Source: Pseudomonas xionganensis
Lineage (GTDB): Bacteria; Pseudomonadota; Gammaproteobacteria; Pseudomonadales; Pseudomonadaceae
NCBI RefSeq assembly: GCF_009763245.1
Contig: NZ_WKJZ01000001.1
Span: 558,001 to 622,000 of the forward strand
DNA length: 64,000 bases
Direction of reading: 5' to 3'
Shown here: in pieces, positions 1 to 9,103 of the stretch
Position numbering within the stretch: the stretch's first letter is position 1
How the letters are laid out: the number at the start of each line of letters is the position of its first letter
Notes under the pieces: model-generated
Databases searched by the model: none
The model's input: the letters and a program-made list of their open reading frames with translations, nothing else
What the model was told of the DNA's origin: nothing
Position numbers and translations under genes: made by a program

Positions 1-183
1 AATGTCGCGCAGCTCCTGCATGCACTGGTCGACCGCCTTGTCGCTGCCCTCGGCGGCCAGGGAACTGCGTACCAGGCTGCGGCGCAACAGGTCGAGGCGC
101 TCATTCCAGCGACCTTCGAGTCGTTCCTGCTGTTCCAGGCTTTCCAGGTATTTGCTTTTCCAGCGCTGGGCATCATCGCTCAT
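1..183 (-). CDS. N-terminus of probable diguanylate cyclase (DgcH-like), cut by window edge
   Basis: Only the first 61 codons are visible; the gene runs off the left edge. It starts at ATG 183 and encodes a charged, helical N-terminus (MSDDAQRWK...) with no signal peptide. The GGDEF domain itself is not in the window. The call rests on resemblance of this N-terminus, as I remember it, to the Pseudomonas GGDEF protein PA5487/DgcH and on the neighbours, which follow the PA5488-dsbA-cc4-engB-polA order. It could be another protein with a coiled N-terminal region. Confidence 0.55.
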   Translation of the reverse strand, partial: MSDDAQRWKSKYLESLEQQERLEGRWNERLDLLRRSLVRSSLAAEGSDKAVDQCMQELRDI

Positions 184-198
184 GGCGTACTTCCACAA

Positions 199-1056
199 TC
201 ACGGCTTATGCAGCATAGGCGTTGTGGCGCGACTCAGCGACGTGGGCAGACGAATCTGTACCGCCACCGGCAGGTGGTCGGAAATCGGCTGGCTCAGCAC
301 CTCGCAGCGCTCCAGCTGCAGCTCGGGACTGAGCAGGATATGGTCGAGGCAGCGTTGCGGGCGCCAGCTGGGGAAGGTGGCAGCGATTTGCGGGGCCACC
401 AGGCCAAGGTCACGTAGGGGGGAGTACTGCAGCAGGTCACTGGCATGGGTGTTCATATCTCCCATCAGAATCTGATGGCGATAGTCGCCAATCAGCTCGC
501 GGATATAGGCCAGCTGCCGTGTGCGGGTGCGTGCGCCCAGGGCTAGGTGCATGATGACCACGGCGATGGCCTCCTCATCTTCACCCAGGCGTAGCAGGAT
601 GGCGCCGCGCCCTGGCGGGCCGGGGAGTGGGTGGTCTTCCATGGCGCTGGGGCGCAGGCGACTTAGCACGCCGTTGCTGTGCTGGGCGAGATGGCCAAGG
701 TTGCGGTTGAGCTGCTGATACCAATAGGGGAATTCGCCGAGGTGGGCGAGATGTTCGACCTGATTGATATAGCCGGAGCGCAAGCTGCCACCATCGGCCT
801 CCTGCAGGGCCACCAGATCGTAGTCTCTGAGCAGTGCGCCGATACGCTGCAGGTTGCCGGCACGGCCGGCGTGGGGCAGCAGGTGCTGCCAGCTGCGGGT
901 CAGATAGTGGTGATAACGCTGGGTGTTGATGCCAACCTGAATATTGAAACTGAGTAGACGGATACGTCCGTCATCCAGGCAGTCGCTGGCGCCCCCCGCA
1001 TTGACCTGTGGCGCACAGGTTCCGGCTAGGCGGCGCGGTTGCCAGCGACTGATCAT
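199..1056 (-). CDS. Endonuclease/exonuclease/phosphatase (EEP) family protein
   Basis: A 285-residue metal-dependent hydrolase of the DNase I-like EEP fold. Visible motifs include LSFNIQVG near residue 35, LQEADGG near residue 84 (the metal-binding Glu), GDMNTHASD near residue 199, and a C-terminal SDHLPVAVQI with the catalytic His. There is no signal peptide. It lies 9 bp downstream of dsbA on the same strand, the same order as in P. aeruginosa (PA5488-dsbA). Its substrate cannot be told from sequence; family members cut DNA, RNA, phosphoinositides or small phosphoesters. Confidence 0.85.
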   Translation of the reverse strand: MISRWQPRRLAGTCAPQVNAGGASDCLDDGRIRLLSFNIQVGINTQRYHHYLTRSWQHLLPHAGRAGNLQRIGALLRDYDLVALQEADGGSLRSGYINQVEHLAHLGEFPYWYQQLNRNLGHLAQHSNGVLSRLRPSAMEDHPLPGPPGRGAILLRLGEDEEAIAVVIMHLALGARTRTRQLAYIRELIGDYRHQILMGDMNTHASDLLQYSPLRDLGLVAPQIAATFPSWRPQRCLDHILLSPELQLERCEVLSQPISDHLPVAVQIRLPTSLSRATTPMLHKP

Positions 1057-1065
1057 GGCGAGCGC

Positions 1066-1704
1066 CTACTGCGCGGCGCGTTCCTTGGCGATCAGGTGAT
1101 CAGCCACCTGCAAGGCTTGTTGCGGGCCGCCGGAACTGCCGATATCGAAGCGGTACTTGCCGTTGACGATCAGCACCGGTACGCCCGTGATCTGGTAGGC
1201 CATACCGAGCTTCTTGGCTTTCTCCAGCTGGCTCTTCACCCCAAAGGAGTTGAAGGTCTTGAGGAAGGCTTCGCGGTCGATCCCGTGGCCAGCCAGGTAA
1301 TCGGCCATTTCCTCCGGGGTGGCCAGCTTGCGGCCCTGCTTGTGGATGCCGTCAAACACTGCGGCATGCACCTTGTGATCGGCCTTCATGGCTTCCAGGG
1401 TGATAAACAGCTGGCCATGCACGTTCCACATGCCGCCGAACAGGGCGGGGATGCGCACGAAGTTGACATCCTCCGGCAGCTTCTCGGCCCAGGGGTTGAT
1501 GCTCGACTCGAACTGGTAGCAGTGACCGCAGCCATACCAGAACAGCTCAACCACTTCGATCTTGCCCGGCTTGGACACCGGCACGGGGTTCTTCAGCTCC
1601 ACATACTGCTTGCCGGCCTGGATATCCAGGGTTTGCGCCTGAACGCTGGCGGCACCCAGCAGGCTCAGGGTGGCGAGGGTGGCGCTGATAATCAGGTTAC
1701 GCAT
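1066..1704 (-). CDS. dsbA: Thiol:disulfide interchange protein DsbA
   Basis: Periplasmic oxidase that puts disulfide bonds into exported proteins and is itself reoxidised by DsbB. The 212-residue protein has a signal peptide of about 23 residues ending in VQA, a thioredoxin fold with a helical insertion, and the cis-Pro loop TGVP at P176. The active site reads C59-G-H-C62. Most DsbA proteins, including the P. aeruginosa enzyme as I recall it, have CPHC, so this is a Pro-to-Gly change to the dipeptide of eukaryotic PDI. The rest resembles Pseudomonas DsbA closely, so it is not an unrelated thioredoxin. Confidence 0.95.
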   Translation of the reverse strand: MRNLIISATLATLSLLGAASVQAQTLDIQAGKQYVELKNPVPVSKPGKIEVVELFWYGCGHCYQFESSINPWAEKLPEDVNFVRIPALFGGMWNVHGQLFITLEAMKADHKVHAAVFDGIHKQGRKLATPEEMADYLAGHGIDREAFLKTFNSFGVKSQLEKAKKLGMAYQITGVPVLIVNGKYRFDIGSSGGPQQALQVADHLIAKERAAQ

Positions 1705-1800
1705 GCGTGACTCCTAGGCTGCATACAGGGGCAGGAAATGCCAGGCCTTTGACTGCCTTGGCCGGATAAAGGTTCCTGCATTGTAACGAGGACGAAAACG

Positions 1801-1829
1801 AAAAAGGGCGGCCTGAGCCACCCTTTTTT
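1801..1829 (-). terminator. Rho-independent terminator after cytochrome c4
   Basis: Inverted repeat AAAAAGGGCGG...CCACCCTTTTTT with one mismatch, about 27 bp past the cytochrome c4 stop. Read on the minus strand it ends in a run of five T. Confidence 0.7.
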
Positions 1830-1855
1830 ATTCAGCACGTTACCCGCTGCGGGGA

Positions 1856-2461
1856 TCAGTGCAGACCCTGGATAAAGCTGGACAGGGCTTCGATATCCTT
1901 GTTGCTCAGCTTGGCCGCGATGCCGCGCATGATCATGCTGTCGCCATCGTTGGTGCGGTTGCCTTCGCGGAAATCGGTCAGCTGCTTGGCCACGTAGGCG
2001 CCATGCTGGCCACCCAGCTTGGGGTAGCCTGCGGCAGCCAGGCCGGCGCCATCCGGGGAGTGGCAACCGGTGCAGGACGGCATGCCCTCGGCCAGCTTGC
2101 CACCGCGGAACAGCGCTTCGCCACGTTCTACCAGATTAGGGTCGGCGGCGCCCACGCTCATCTGCTGGCTGGCGAAGTAGGCGGCGATATCGGCCAGATC
2201 CTGATCGCTCAGGTTATCCAGCATGCCGGTCATTTCCAGAATCGGACGGGCACCGGATTTGATGTCCTTCAGCTGCTTGAGCAAGTAACGCTCGCCCTGG
2301 CCGGCCAACTTGGGGAAGTTGGGCGCGGCGCTGTTGCCGTCGGCACCGTGACAGGCGCCACATACTATCACTTTACCCTGACCTGCAGTGGCGTCGCCGG
2401 CGGCGTGGGCCAGTCCGGTGATGCCCAGGGTCAACAGCAGACTCACGAGTACTTTGTTCAT
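1856..2461 (-). CDS. cc4: Dihaem cytochrome c4
   Basis: A 201-residue periplasmic electron carrier with a signal peptide (cut near AHA, residues 19-21) and two similar cytochrome c domains. Their haem motifs are CGACH near residue 35 and CTGCH near residue 130; axial Met residues lie later in each half. Cytochrome c4 donates electrons to terminal oxidases, chiefly the cbb3 type in Pseudomonas. It sits just downstream of a monohaem cytochrome on the same strand, as in PA5490-PA5491. Confidence 0.93.
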   Translation of the reverse strand: MNKVLVSLLLTLGITGLAHAAGDATAGQGKVIVCGACHGADGNSAAPNFPKLAGQGERYLLKQLKDIKSGARPILEMTGMLDNLSDQDLADIAAYFASQQMSVGAADPNLVERGEALFRGGKLAEGMPSCTGCHSPDGAGLAAAGYPKLGGQHGAYVAKQLTDFREGNRTNDGDSMIMRGIAAKLSNKDIEALSSFIQGLH

Positions 2462-2506
2462 CAGCTAATCCAATTTACGGCTAAGAGAGAAGGTTAGGGG
2501 CGCAGA

Positions 2507-2797
2507 TTACTCGGTCATCAGCTTGATGACAGCCTGATAATCTTCGGCCGTGCAATCCATGCACAGACCGCGCGGCGGCATGGCGCCCAGGCCATTGGTC
2601 ACGCTCTGTACCAGCGCGTCCATGCCTTTGGCCAAACGGGGTTCCCAGGCCGCGGCATCGCCCTTTTGTGGAGCGGTGGGGATCTGTCCGTTATGGCAAA
2701 CACCACAGGAGCGGGCATACACGGCTTCCGGGTCCTGGGCCGCGTGGGCACTCAGGGAGAGCAGCATGGCACCAGCCACAATCAGCAATTTTTTCAT
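2507..2797 (-). CDS. Cytochrome c5-like monohaem cytochrome
   Basis: A 96-residue small c-type cytochrome. I placed the start at ATG 2797 rather than the longer ORF at 2983 because MKKLLIVAGAM opens a clear signal peptide ending AHA. The haem motif is CGVCH; MPPRG supplies a likely axial Met, and a second pair CMDC lies near the C-terminus, as in cytochrome c5. It probably forms an electron-transfer unit with the cytochrome c4 gene 45 bp downstream. Confidence 0.88.
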   Translation of the reverse strand: MKKLLIVAGAMLLSLSAHAAQDPEAVYARSCGVCHNGQIPTAPQKGDAAAWEPRLAKGMDALVQSVTNGLGAMPPRGLCMDCTAEDYQAVIKLMTE

Positions 2798-3046
2798 CAG
2801 ATCAACCTCATCAGGGAGGGGAACGTCCTGCTTTCTAGGGGCAGATGATCTAAATCGTTCCCGTGAACACTTGTCCAGCGGATGGGAGAAAGCGCACACA
2901 AAATCTGCGCCATTATATACTGGCGTCACTGAAACGGAAACGACGCTGCTTGGTGCTCGCCAGACTGCGCGCAAATGTCGCAAGGGCTTTTGCGATCAAA
3001 CTGCCCCTTTTCCTTTATTTTTACGCACGCTTTAGCGGATACCCGG

Positions 3047-3691
3047 ATGTCATTCAAGAACCCCATTATCGGCCTCTGCCAACAGGCCACCTTCCTTATC
3101 AGCGCGGCCAAGGTCGATCAGTGCCCGGACGACTTCGGTCATGAAGTAGCCTTTGCCGGGCGCTCCAACGCCGGCAAGTCCAGCGCACTGAACACCCTGA
3201 CCCACGCCAGTCTGGCGCGTACCTCGAAGACCCCGGGGCGCACCCAGTTGCTCAACTTCTTCCGCCTGGACGACGAGCGTCGCCTGGTCGATCTGCCCGG
3301 CTATGGCTATGCCAAGGTGCCGATCCCGCTCAAGCAACACTGGCAGAAGCACCTGGAAGCCTACCTGGGCAGCCGCGAAAGCCTGCGCGGTGTGGTGCTG
3401 ATGATGGATATTCGTCACCCGCTGACCGAATTCGACGTGCTGATGCTGGATTGGTCGGTGGCCAGCGACATGCCCATGCATATCCTCCTGACCAAGGCTG
3501 ACAAGCTGGCTTTTGGCGCCGCCAAGAATGCCCTGCTTAAAGTGCAGCAGGATATTCGCAAGCGTTGGGGTGAGCGGGTCAGCATCCAGCTGTTCTCGGC
3601 GCCCAAGCGCCTGGGTATTGAAGAAGCCCAGGCGGTACTGGCGCAATGGCTGCAACTGGGCGGCGAGCAGGACGAGGGCATTGAAGGCTGA
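3047..3691 (+). CDS. engB: Ribosome biogenesis GTP-binding protein EngB (YihA/YsxC)
   Basis: A 214-residue TRAFAC-class GTPase needed for 50S assembly. Motifs: G1 GRSNAGKSS near residue 37, G2 TSKTPGRT, G3 [10 protein letters not shown]4 TKAD, and a G5-like SA pair near the C-terminus. The start is ATG 3047; the open frame extends to 2975, but alignment with Pseudomonas EngB begins at MSFKNP. It is divergent from the cytochrome genes and convergent with ersA and polA. Confidence 0.95.
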   Translation: MSFKNPIIGLCQQATFLISAAKVDQCPDDFGHEVAFAGRSNAGKSSALNTLTHASLARTSKTPGRTQLLNFFRLDDERRLVDLPGYGYAKVPIPLKQHWQKHLEAYLGSRESLRGVVLMMDIRHPLTEFDVLMLDWSVASDMPMHILLTKADKLAFGAAKNALLKVQQDIRKRWGERVSIQLFSAPKRLGIEEAQAVLAQWLQLGGEQDEGIEG

Positions 3692-3709
3692 GTTGCCAGG
3701 TGTAGCGGG

Positions 3710-3841
3710 CAAAAAAAACCTCGAATCTCTATGGGGAGAAAGATTCGAGGTTTAACGTCTGAACCGCTAGGGCGGGGTTCAGAATCTGCCAACACTTAAC
3801 ACAACAAGGAGCAATGAAAGGGGCTTGCGCGACCGTTCATA
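3710..3841 (-). ncRNA. ersA: ErsA small regulatory RNA (Spot 42-position sRNA)
   Basis: P. aeruginosa ErsA is known to be encoded between engB and polA and to depend on the envelope-stress sigma factor AlgU (sigma-22). Here the minus strand has an AlgU-type promoter (3847-3873), a predicted start near 3841, an internal hairpin with 8-bp arms (3758-3783), and a 12-bp perfect hairpin followed by eight T (3717-3752). The predicted RNA is about 132 nt, which is the length I recall for ErsA. The last A/T-rich part overlaps the region just after engB. The exact start is inferred. In P. aeruginosa ErsA acts with Hfq on mRNAs such as algC and oprD. Confidence 0.8.
3717..3752 (-). terminator. Strong Rho-independent terminator of ersA (and polA read-through)
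   Basis: Perfect 12-bp arms AACCTCGAATCT / AGATTCGAGGTT around an 11-nt loop. On the minus strand it is followed by eight consecutive T. Confidence 0.9.
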
Positions 3842-3846
3842 ACTCC

Positions 3847-3873
3847 TCTGACTGGGCGGTGCAGGCAAAGTTC
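3847..3873 (-). promoter_or_regulatory. AlgU (sigma-22/sigma-E) type promoter of ersA
   Basis: On the minus strand GAACTT (3868-3873) is followed by a 16-bp spacer and TCAGA (3847-3851). The AlgU consensus is GAACTT-N16/17-TCTGA, so only one base differs. It lies about 6 bp upstream of the predicted ErsA start and 34 bp beyond the polA stop. Confidence 0.8.
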
Positions 3874-3906
3874 AGTGTGTTTTAGACGCAGTGGTTATAA
3901 AAACGC

Positions 3907-6747
3907 TTAGTGCGCTTCATCCCAGTTATCCCCCACGCCCACCTCCACCAGCAGCGGCACATCCAGCTCGGCGGCGCTGCTCATCAGTGTCTTGATCTGC
4001 TCGCGCACCTGCTCGACCAGATCCTCGCGTACCTCCAGTACCAGCTCGTCGTGCACCTGCAGGATCACCCGTGCATCCAGGCCGGACTGGCTTAGCCATT
4101 GATCCACCGCCAGCATGGCGCGCTTGATGATGTCCGCCGCGGTGCCCTGCATCGGCGCGTTGATCGCGGTGCGTTCGGCGGCCTTGCGCAGGCCCTGGTT
4201 CTTGGCCTGGATGTCCGGCAGGTACAGGCGGCGGCCGAACAGGGTCTCGACATAGCCCTGGTTGGCGGCCTGCTCACGGGTGCGCTCCATATAGGCCAGC
4301 ACCCCTGGATAGCGGGCGAAATACACATCGATATAGGCCTGGGCCTGCTTGCGGTCGACTTCCAGCTGCTTGGCCAGGCCGAAGGCGCTCATGCCGTAGA
4401 TCAGACCGAAGTTGATGGCCTTGGCCTTGCGCCGCTGCTCGGTACTGACCTCTTCCAGGGCCACGCCGAACACTTCGGCGGCGGTGGCCTTGTGCACGTC
4501 GCGGTCATGGCGGAAGGCGTCCAGCAGGCCGGCATCCTGGGCCAGGTGGGCCATGATGCGCAGCTCGATCTGCGAGTAGTCCGCGGCCAGCAGCTTGTAG
4601 CCCTTGGGCGCGACGAAGGCCTGGCGGATGCGCCGGCCCTCGGCGGTGCGGATCGGGATGTTCTGCAGGTTCGGGTCACTGGAGGACAGGCGCCCAGTGG
4701 CGGTAACCGCCTGGTGGTAGCTGGTGTGGATGCGCCCGGTGCGCGGGTTGATCTGCTCCGGCAGGCGGTCGGTGTAGGTGCTCTTGAGCTTGCTTAAGCT
4801 ACGGTACTGCATCAGCACCTTGGGCAGCTCGTAGTCCTGCTCGGCCAGTTCATGCAGCACCGCCTCGGCGGTGGAGGGCTGCCCCTTGGCAGTCTTGCTG
4901 AGAATCGGCAGGCCGAGCTTCTCGTAGAGGATCACCCCCAGCTGCTTGGGCGAGGCCAGGTTGAATTCCTCGCCGGCGATGGCAAAGGCCTGGCGCTCCA
5001 GCTCCACAAGCTTGTCGCCCAGCTCGACGCTTTGCTCGCCCAGCAGCTTGGCATCCACCAGGGCGCCCTGGCGTTCGATCCGCGCCAGCACCGGCACCAG
5101 GGGCATCTCGATCTCGCGCAGCACCTTGGCCAGGCTCGGCTGGGCTTGCAGTTTGGCCCAAAGCTGCTGATGCAGGCGCAGAGTCACGTCGGCATCTTCG
5201 GCGGCATAGGGCGCGGCCTGCTCCAGGGGGATCTGGTCGAAGGTCAGCTGCTTGGCGCCCTTGCCGGCGATGTCTTCGAAACGGATGGTGCTGTGATCCA
5301 GGTACTTGAGCGCCAGGCTGTCCATATCGTGACGGGTGGCGGTGGAGTCCAGCACATAGGATTCAAGCATGGTGTCGAAGGCCACGCCCTGCACGGTAAT
5401 CGGCGTGCTGGCATGGGCGAGGATATTGATATCGTACTTGGCGTGCTGGCCGACCTTGGCCTTGGCCGGGTCTTCCAGAATCGGCTTGAGCGCGGTCAGC
5501 ACAGTGTCCCGATCCAGCTGGGTCGGCACCCCCATATAGCTGTGTGCCACCGGGATATAGGCTGCCTCGCCTGCCTTGACCGCGAAGGACAGGCCCACCA
5601 GCTGCGCCTGCTGGGCATCCAGGCCAGTGGTTTCGGTGTCGAAGGCGATCAGCTTGGCCTGCTTGAGCTTCTCCAGCCAGGCGTCGAACTGGGCCTGGTC
5701 GAGGATGCACTGATAATCGCCCAGGGCCTGTGCCGGCAATGCCTCGGCGGCCGGCTCGGGAGCGGCGGCGGCAGTTGCCGGGGCCGTGCTTGGGGCGCTG
5801 GCACTGGGGGCTAGGGCAAACAGATCATCGGCTGCCGGCACCGCCTGGGGCTTGACCGCGGCGGCCGGGTTGCTGCGCAGCAACTCGTCGCGCCAGGTCT
5901 TGAACTCCAGCTCGCTGTAGAGCTCGACCAGGGCCGGCACATCGGCCTCGCCCGGGTGCAGGCTGTCGATCTCGATGGCCAGCGGCACGTCCAGCTTGAT
6001 GGTGGCCAGCTCATAGGACAGATAGGCCATCTCGCGGTGCTCTTCGAGCTTGGCCGGCAAGGTCTTGGCGCCGCGGATCGGCAGGCCCGGCACCTTGTCC
6101 AGGTTGGCGTAGAGCACATCCAGGCCGCCGCCAACGCCGACCAGCAGGCCCAGGGCGGTTTTCTCGCCGACCCCCGGCACGCCGGGGATGTTGTCCACCT
6201 TGTCGCCCATCAGGGCCAGGTAGTCGATGATCAGCTCGGGACCGACGCCAAACTTGGCCTTCACCCCTTCCACGTCATAGACGCTGCCGGTCATGGTGTT
6301 GACCAGGGTGACGTGGGGGCAGACCAGCTGGGCCATGTCCTTGTCGCCGGTGGAGATCACCACGTCGCGTTTTTCCGCGGCGGCCTGGCGCGCCAGGGTG
6401 CCGATCACATCGTCGGCCTCCACCCCGTCCACGCACAGCAGCGGATAACCCAGCGCCTTGACGCTGGCATGCAGCGGTTCGATCTGCACCCGCAGCTCGT
6501 CCGGCATGGGCGGGCGATGCGACTTGTAATGCTCGAACATGGCGTCGCGAAAGGTCGGCCCCTTGGCGTCGAACACTACGGCAAAGGGGCTGTGCGGGTA
6601 CTGCTTGCGCAGGCTCTTGAGCATATTCAGCACGCCCTTGACCGCCCCGGTGGGCAGGCCCTTGGAGGTGGTCAGCGGCGGCAGGGCATGGAAGGCGCGG
6701 TACAGGTAGGAGGAACCGTCGACCAGAACCAGGGGAGCGTTTGACAT
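3907..6747 (-). CDS. polA: DNA polymerase I
   Basis: A 946-residue enzyme for Okazaki fragment maturation and repair. Order of domains: 5' nuclease (about 1-300; [37 protein letters not shown]), a low-complexity Ala/Pro linker (about 310-350), 3'-5' exonuclease (starting [11 protein letters not shown]), and polymerase ([11 protein letters not shown] motif [15 protein letters not shown] motif [11 protein letters not shown] motif C). All three activities look intact. The start is ATG 6747 ([14 protein letters not shown]); the frame stays open to 6801 but that overlaps the divergent promoter. It is slightly longer than the P. aeruginosa enzyme because of the linker. Confidence 0.97.
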   Translation of the reverse strand: MSNAPLVLVDGSSYLYRAFHALPPLTTSKGLPTGAVKGVLNMLKSLRKQYPHSPFAVVFDAKGPTFRDAMFEHYKSHRPPMPDELRVQIEPLHASVKALGYPLLCVDGVEADDVIGTLARQAAAEKRDVVISTGDKDMAQLVCPHVTLVNTMTGSVYDVEGVKAKFGVGPELIIDYLALMGDKVDNIPGVPGVGEKTALGLLVGVGGGLDVLYANLDKVPGLPIRGAKTLPAKLEEHREMAYLSYELATIKLDVPLAIEIDSLHPGEADVPALVELYSELEFKTWRDELLRSNPAAAVKPQAVPAADDLFALAPSASAPSTAPATAAAAPEPAAEALPAQALGDYQCILDQAQFDAWLEKLKQAKLIAFDTETTGLDAQQAQLVGLSFAVKAGEAAYIPVAHSYMGVPTQLDRDTVLTALKPILEDPAKAKVGQHAKYDINILAHASTPITVQGVAFDTMLESYVLDSTATRHDMDSLALKYLDHSTIRFEDIAGKGAKQLTFDQIPLEQAAPYAAEDADVTLRLHQQLWAKLQAQPSLAKVLREIEMPLVPVLARIERQGALVDAKLLGEQSVELGDKLVELERQAFAIAGEEFNLASPKQLGVILYEKLGLPILSKTAKGQPSTAEAVLHELAEQDYELPKVLMQYRSLSKLKSTYTDRLPEQINPRTGRIHTSYHQAVTATGRLSSSDPNLQNIPIRTAEGRRIRQAFVAPKGYKLLAADYSQIELRIMAHLAQDAGLLDAFRHDRDVHKATAAEVFGVALEEVSTEQRRKAKAINFGLIYGMSAFGLAKQLEVDRKQAQAYIDVYFARYPGVLAYMERTREQAANQGYVETLFGRRLYLPDIQAKNQGLRKAAERTAINAPMQGTAADIIKRAMLAVDQWLSQSGLDARVILQVHDELVLEVREDLVEQVREQIKTLMSSAAELDVPLLVEVGVGDNWDEAH

Positions 6748-6816
6748 GCGCGGGATCAACCTTTTCGGCGGTGGCGGCGGTAGAATGGCCGCATCAATCA
6801 AAGGAGCAAGGTTACC

Positions 6817-7101
6817 ATGCGCGCACTCAATCGCCTGTTGCTGGCCAGCCTGTTGGCCTTTACCACTCTGGCCGTGCAGGCCGAAGACCCGGTGTCGGCC
6901 GACCCTGATGTAACCATTCGCCAGGACGGCGACCGCACCATCGAGGAATACCGGGTCAATGGTTTCCTCTATGCGGTCAAGGTCATTCCGAAAAACGGCA
7001 AGCCCTACTTCCTGGTGCGCGCCGATGGTAGCGAAGGTAATTTCGTCCGCTCCGACAGCCCGGATATGTTGATTCCGGCCTGGGAAATCTTTAGCTGGTA
7101 A
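6817..7101 (+). CDS. DUF2782 periplasmic protein
   Basis: A 94-residue protein with a signal peptide ([19 protein letters not shown], cut after VQA). The mature part, [26 protein letters not shown]..., matches the DUF2782 family found next to polA and thrB in pseudomonads (PA5494 position). Its function is not known. It is 6 bp upstream of thrB on the same strand, so the two are probably cotranscribed; the promoter must lie in the 70-bp gap to polA. Confidence 0.85.
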   Translation: MRALNRLLLASLLAFTTLAVQAEDPVSADPDVTIRQDGDRTIEEYRVNGFLYAVKVIPKNGKPYFLVRADGSEGNFVRSDSPDMLIPAWEIFSW

Positions 7102-7107
7102 TTCCTG

Positions 7108-8058
7108 ATGTCAGTCTTTACCCCCCTTGAGCGCCATGAGCTTGAGGACTTTCTCGCCCCTTACGGTCTGGGACGTCTGCGTGACTTCCAGGGCATTGCC
7201 GCAGGCAGCGAGAACAGCAATTTCTTCGTTAGCCTGGAACAGGGCGAGTTTGTCCTGACCCTGATCGAACGCGGCCCCAGCAGCGATCTGCCGTTCTTTA
7301 TCGAACTGCTGGATGTGTTGCATGAGGCTGGTCTGCCGGTGCCCTATGCCCTGCGCACGGACAAGGGCGAGGCGCTGCGCAGCCTGGCGGAAAAGCCCGC
7401 GCTGTTGCAGCCGCGCCTGGCCGGCAAGCATGTGCAGGCCGCCAACCCGCACCATTGCCAGGAAGTGGGCGCCTTGCTGGCGCGTATCCACCTGGCCACC
7501 CGCGAGCAGGTGCTGGAGCGGCAGAGCGACCGGGGCCTGGACTGGATGCTCAGCGAGGGCCCGAGCCTGGCGCTGCAGCTGCCGGAGGCGCAACTGCCGC
7601 TGCTGCGCGATGCCCTGGGCGAGATCCACAGCCTCAAGCTGCGCATCCTCGCCTTGCCGCGCGCCAATCTGCACGCCGACCTGTTCCGCGACAACGTGCT
7701 GTTCGACGGCAACCACCTGGCCGGGGTGATCGATTTCTACAATGCCTGTTCCGGGCCCATGCTCTATGACCTGGCCATTGCCCTGAACGACTGGTGTTCC
7801 GAGGCGGACGGCAGCCTGGACGGCAAGCGCGCCCAGGCCCTGCTCGGCGCCTATGCGGCGCTGCGGCCCTTTACTGCGGCCGAGGCCGAGCTGTGGCCGG
7901 CCATGCTGCGCATCGCCTGCGTGCGTTTCTGGCTGTCACGGCTGATCGCGGCCCAGTCCTTCGCCGGCCAGCAGGTGCTGATCCATGATCCGGATGAGTT
8001 CCAGCGGCGCCTGGCGCAGCGTCAGCGGGTCGAGATCGGGCTGCCTTTCGCCCTGTAG
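7108..8058 (+). CDS. thrB: Homoserine kinase (ThrB2, choline-kinase-like type)
   Basis: A 316-residue ATP-dependent kinase making O-phosphohomoserine for threonine synthesis. It is the APH/choline kinase-like form used by Pseudomonas, not the GHMP form of enterics. Visible motifs: [10 protein letters not shown] near residue 32 (nucleotide loop), the Brenner catalytic motif [13 protein letters not shown] near residue 190, and GVIDFYNA (the DFG-equivalent Asp). In P. aeruginosa the class II ribonucleotide reductase nrdJab follows; here znuA comes next. Confidence 0.93.
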   Translation: MSVFTPLERHELEDFLAPYGLGRLRDFQGIAAGSENSNFFVSLEQGEFVLTLIERGPSSDLPFFIELLDVLHEAGLPVPYALRTDKGEALRSLAEKPALLQPRLAGKHVQAANPHHCQEVGALLARIHLATREQVLERQSDRGLDWMLSEGPSLALQLPEAQLPLLRDALGEIHSLKLRILALPRANLHADLFRDNVLFDGNHLAGVIDFYNACSGPMLYDLAIALNDWCSEADGSLDGKRAQALLGAYAALRPFTAAEAELWPAMLRIACVRFWLSRLIAAQSFAGQQVLIHDPDEFQRRLAQRQRVEIGLPFAL

Positions 8059-8064
8059 GCGGCG

Positions 8065-8094
8065 GGGTGGAAAGTCGCGCAGCGGTTTCCACCC
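8065..8094. repeat. Palindromic intergenic repeat
   Basis: GGGTGGAAA...TTTCCACCC, perfect 9-bp arms in the convergent gap between thrB and znuA. It resembles other short palindromes at 33517, 39767, 39819 and 39919, and may double as a bidirectional terminator. Confidence 0.55.
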
Positions 8095-8110
8095 TTATCC
8101 ATTGCTCGCC

Positions 8111-9046
8111 TTAGAGTGGCCCCAGGCAGGTTTCCAGCCCCTTGGCCAGGTTTTCCAGCAGCTGCTCATAGCCCCGGGAATCCACCTGTAGCTCGCCCCC
8201 CATGGCGTCCAGTTCGGCCAGGGTTACCGGCAGACCGGCGCTCAGGGTCTGGGCCAGGCGCGGGCGCAGCGGCGGCTCACTGAACACGCAGCTAGGGCCG
8301 GCCTGTTGCAGACGCTCGCGCATGGCGGCGACATGGCGGGCGCCGGGCTGGATTTCCGTCAGTACGCTGAACACCCCGGCATGCTTTAGGCCGTAGGCGG
8401 CTTCGAAATAGTCGTAGGCTTCGTGAAAGACGAAGTAGGGCTTGCCCTTGAGGGGCTCAAGGCGCGCTTGCAGCTGCTTGTCCAGGGTGCTCAGGCGTTC
8501 GGCAAAGGCCTGCAGATTGGCCTGGTAACGGGGGGCGTTGGCCGGATCAAGGCGGCTCAGATCGGCCGCCATCTGCGCCGCGATCACCCGGGCATTGGCC
8601 GGTAGCAGCCAGAGGTGGGCATCCAGGCTGCCGGGGCGATGATCATTGTCGGCGTGCAGGCCATTCTCGTCATGGCCGTGCTGATGTTCAGTATGGCTGT
8701 CGCCGAAATGGCGCAGGCTTATATCCGCCAACCCCTGTACGGCTACAGCGGGCTTGTCGCGGCTGGCCAGCAGCTTGGGTAGAAAGCTCTCCAGATCCGG
8801 GCCGATCCAGTAGAACAGCTCGGCTTCGCGCAGGCGGCGCACATCCGAGGGGCGCAGGGCATGGTGATGCGGCGAAGCGCCTGGCGGCAGCAGTACATCC
8901 GGGCTGCCAAGACCGTCCTGCACGGCCGCGGCAATCAGCTGCAACGGCTTGATACTGACCAGCACGCGAGGTTGATCCTGGGCGCTGGCGCTCAGGCTGA
9001 GGAAAAGAAGGCCTAGGGTGACAAAAAGACGCGACACGGGGAACAC
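8111..9046 (-). CDS. znuA: Zinc ABC transporter substrate-binding protein ZnuA
   Basis: Periplasmic zinc receptor of about 311 residues, cluster A-I family. The start is taken as GTG 9046 (or GTG 9037), giving a signal peptide FPVSRLFVTLGLLFLSLSASA; the much longer open frame runs back through zur and is not used. Zinc ligands are visible as HHHALRPSD (near residue 80), HLWLLP and FHEAYDYF. A His/Asp-rich loop (HTEHQHGHDENGLHADNDH) is typical of ZnuA. It is divergent from zur-znuCB across about 57 bp holding a Zur-box-like palindrome. Confidence 0.92.
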   Translation of the reverse strand: MFPVSRLFVTLGLLFLSLSASAQDQPRVLVSIKPLQLIAAAVQDGLGSPDVLLPPGASPHHHALRPSDVRRLREAELFYWIGPDLESFLPKLLASRDKPAVAVQGLADISLRHFGDSHTEHQHGHDENGLHADNDHRPGSLDAHLWLLPANARVIAAQMAADLSRLDPANAPRYQANLQAFAERLSTLDKQLQARLEPLKGKPYFVFHEAYDYFEAAYGLKHAGVFSVLTEIQPGARHVAAMRERLQQAGPSCVFSEPPLRPRLAQTLSAGLPVTLAELDAMGGELQVDSRGYEQLLENLAKGLETCLGPL

Positions 9047-9064
9047 TCTGAGGGGCAGGAAAGA

Positions 9065-9077
9065 GTAATATAATAAC
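9065..9077. promoter_or_regulatory. Zur-box-like operator over divergent znuA / zur promoters
   Basis: GTAATATAATAAC is a near-palindrome similar to the GTTATA-TATAAC core of Zur boxes. It contains TATAAT (9069-9074) suitable as a -10 for zur-znuCB, and on the other strand TATTAT for znuA. Zur bound here could repress both directions. Exact box limits are inferred. Confidence 0.6.
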
Positions 9078-9103
9078 GTCTCTTGCCTGCGCCGTCCCTG
9101 CCC

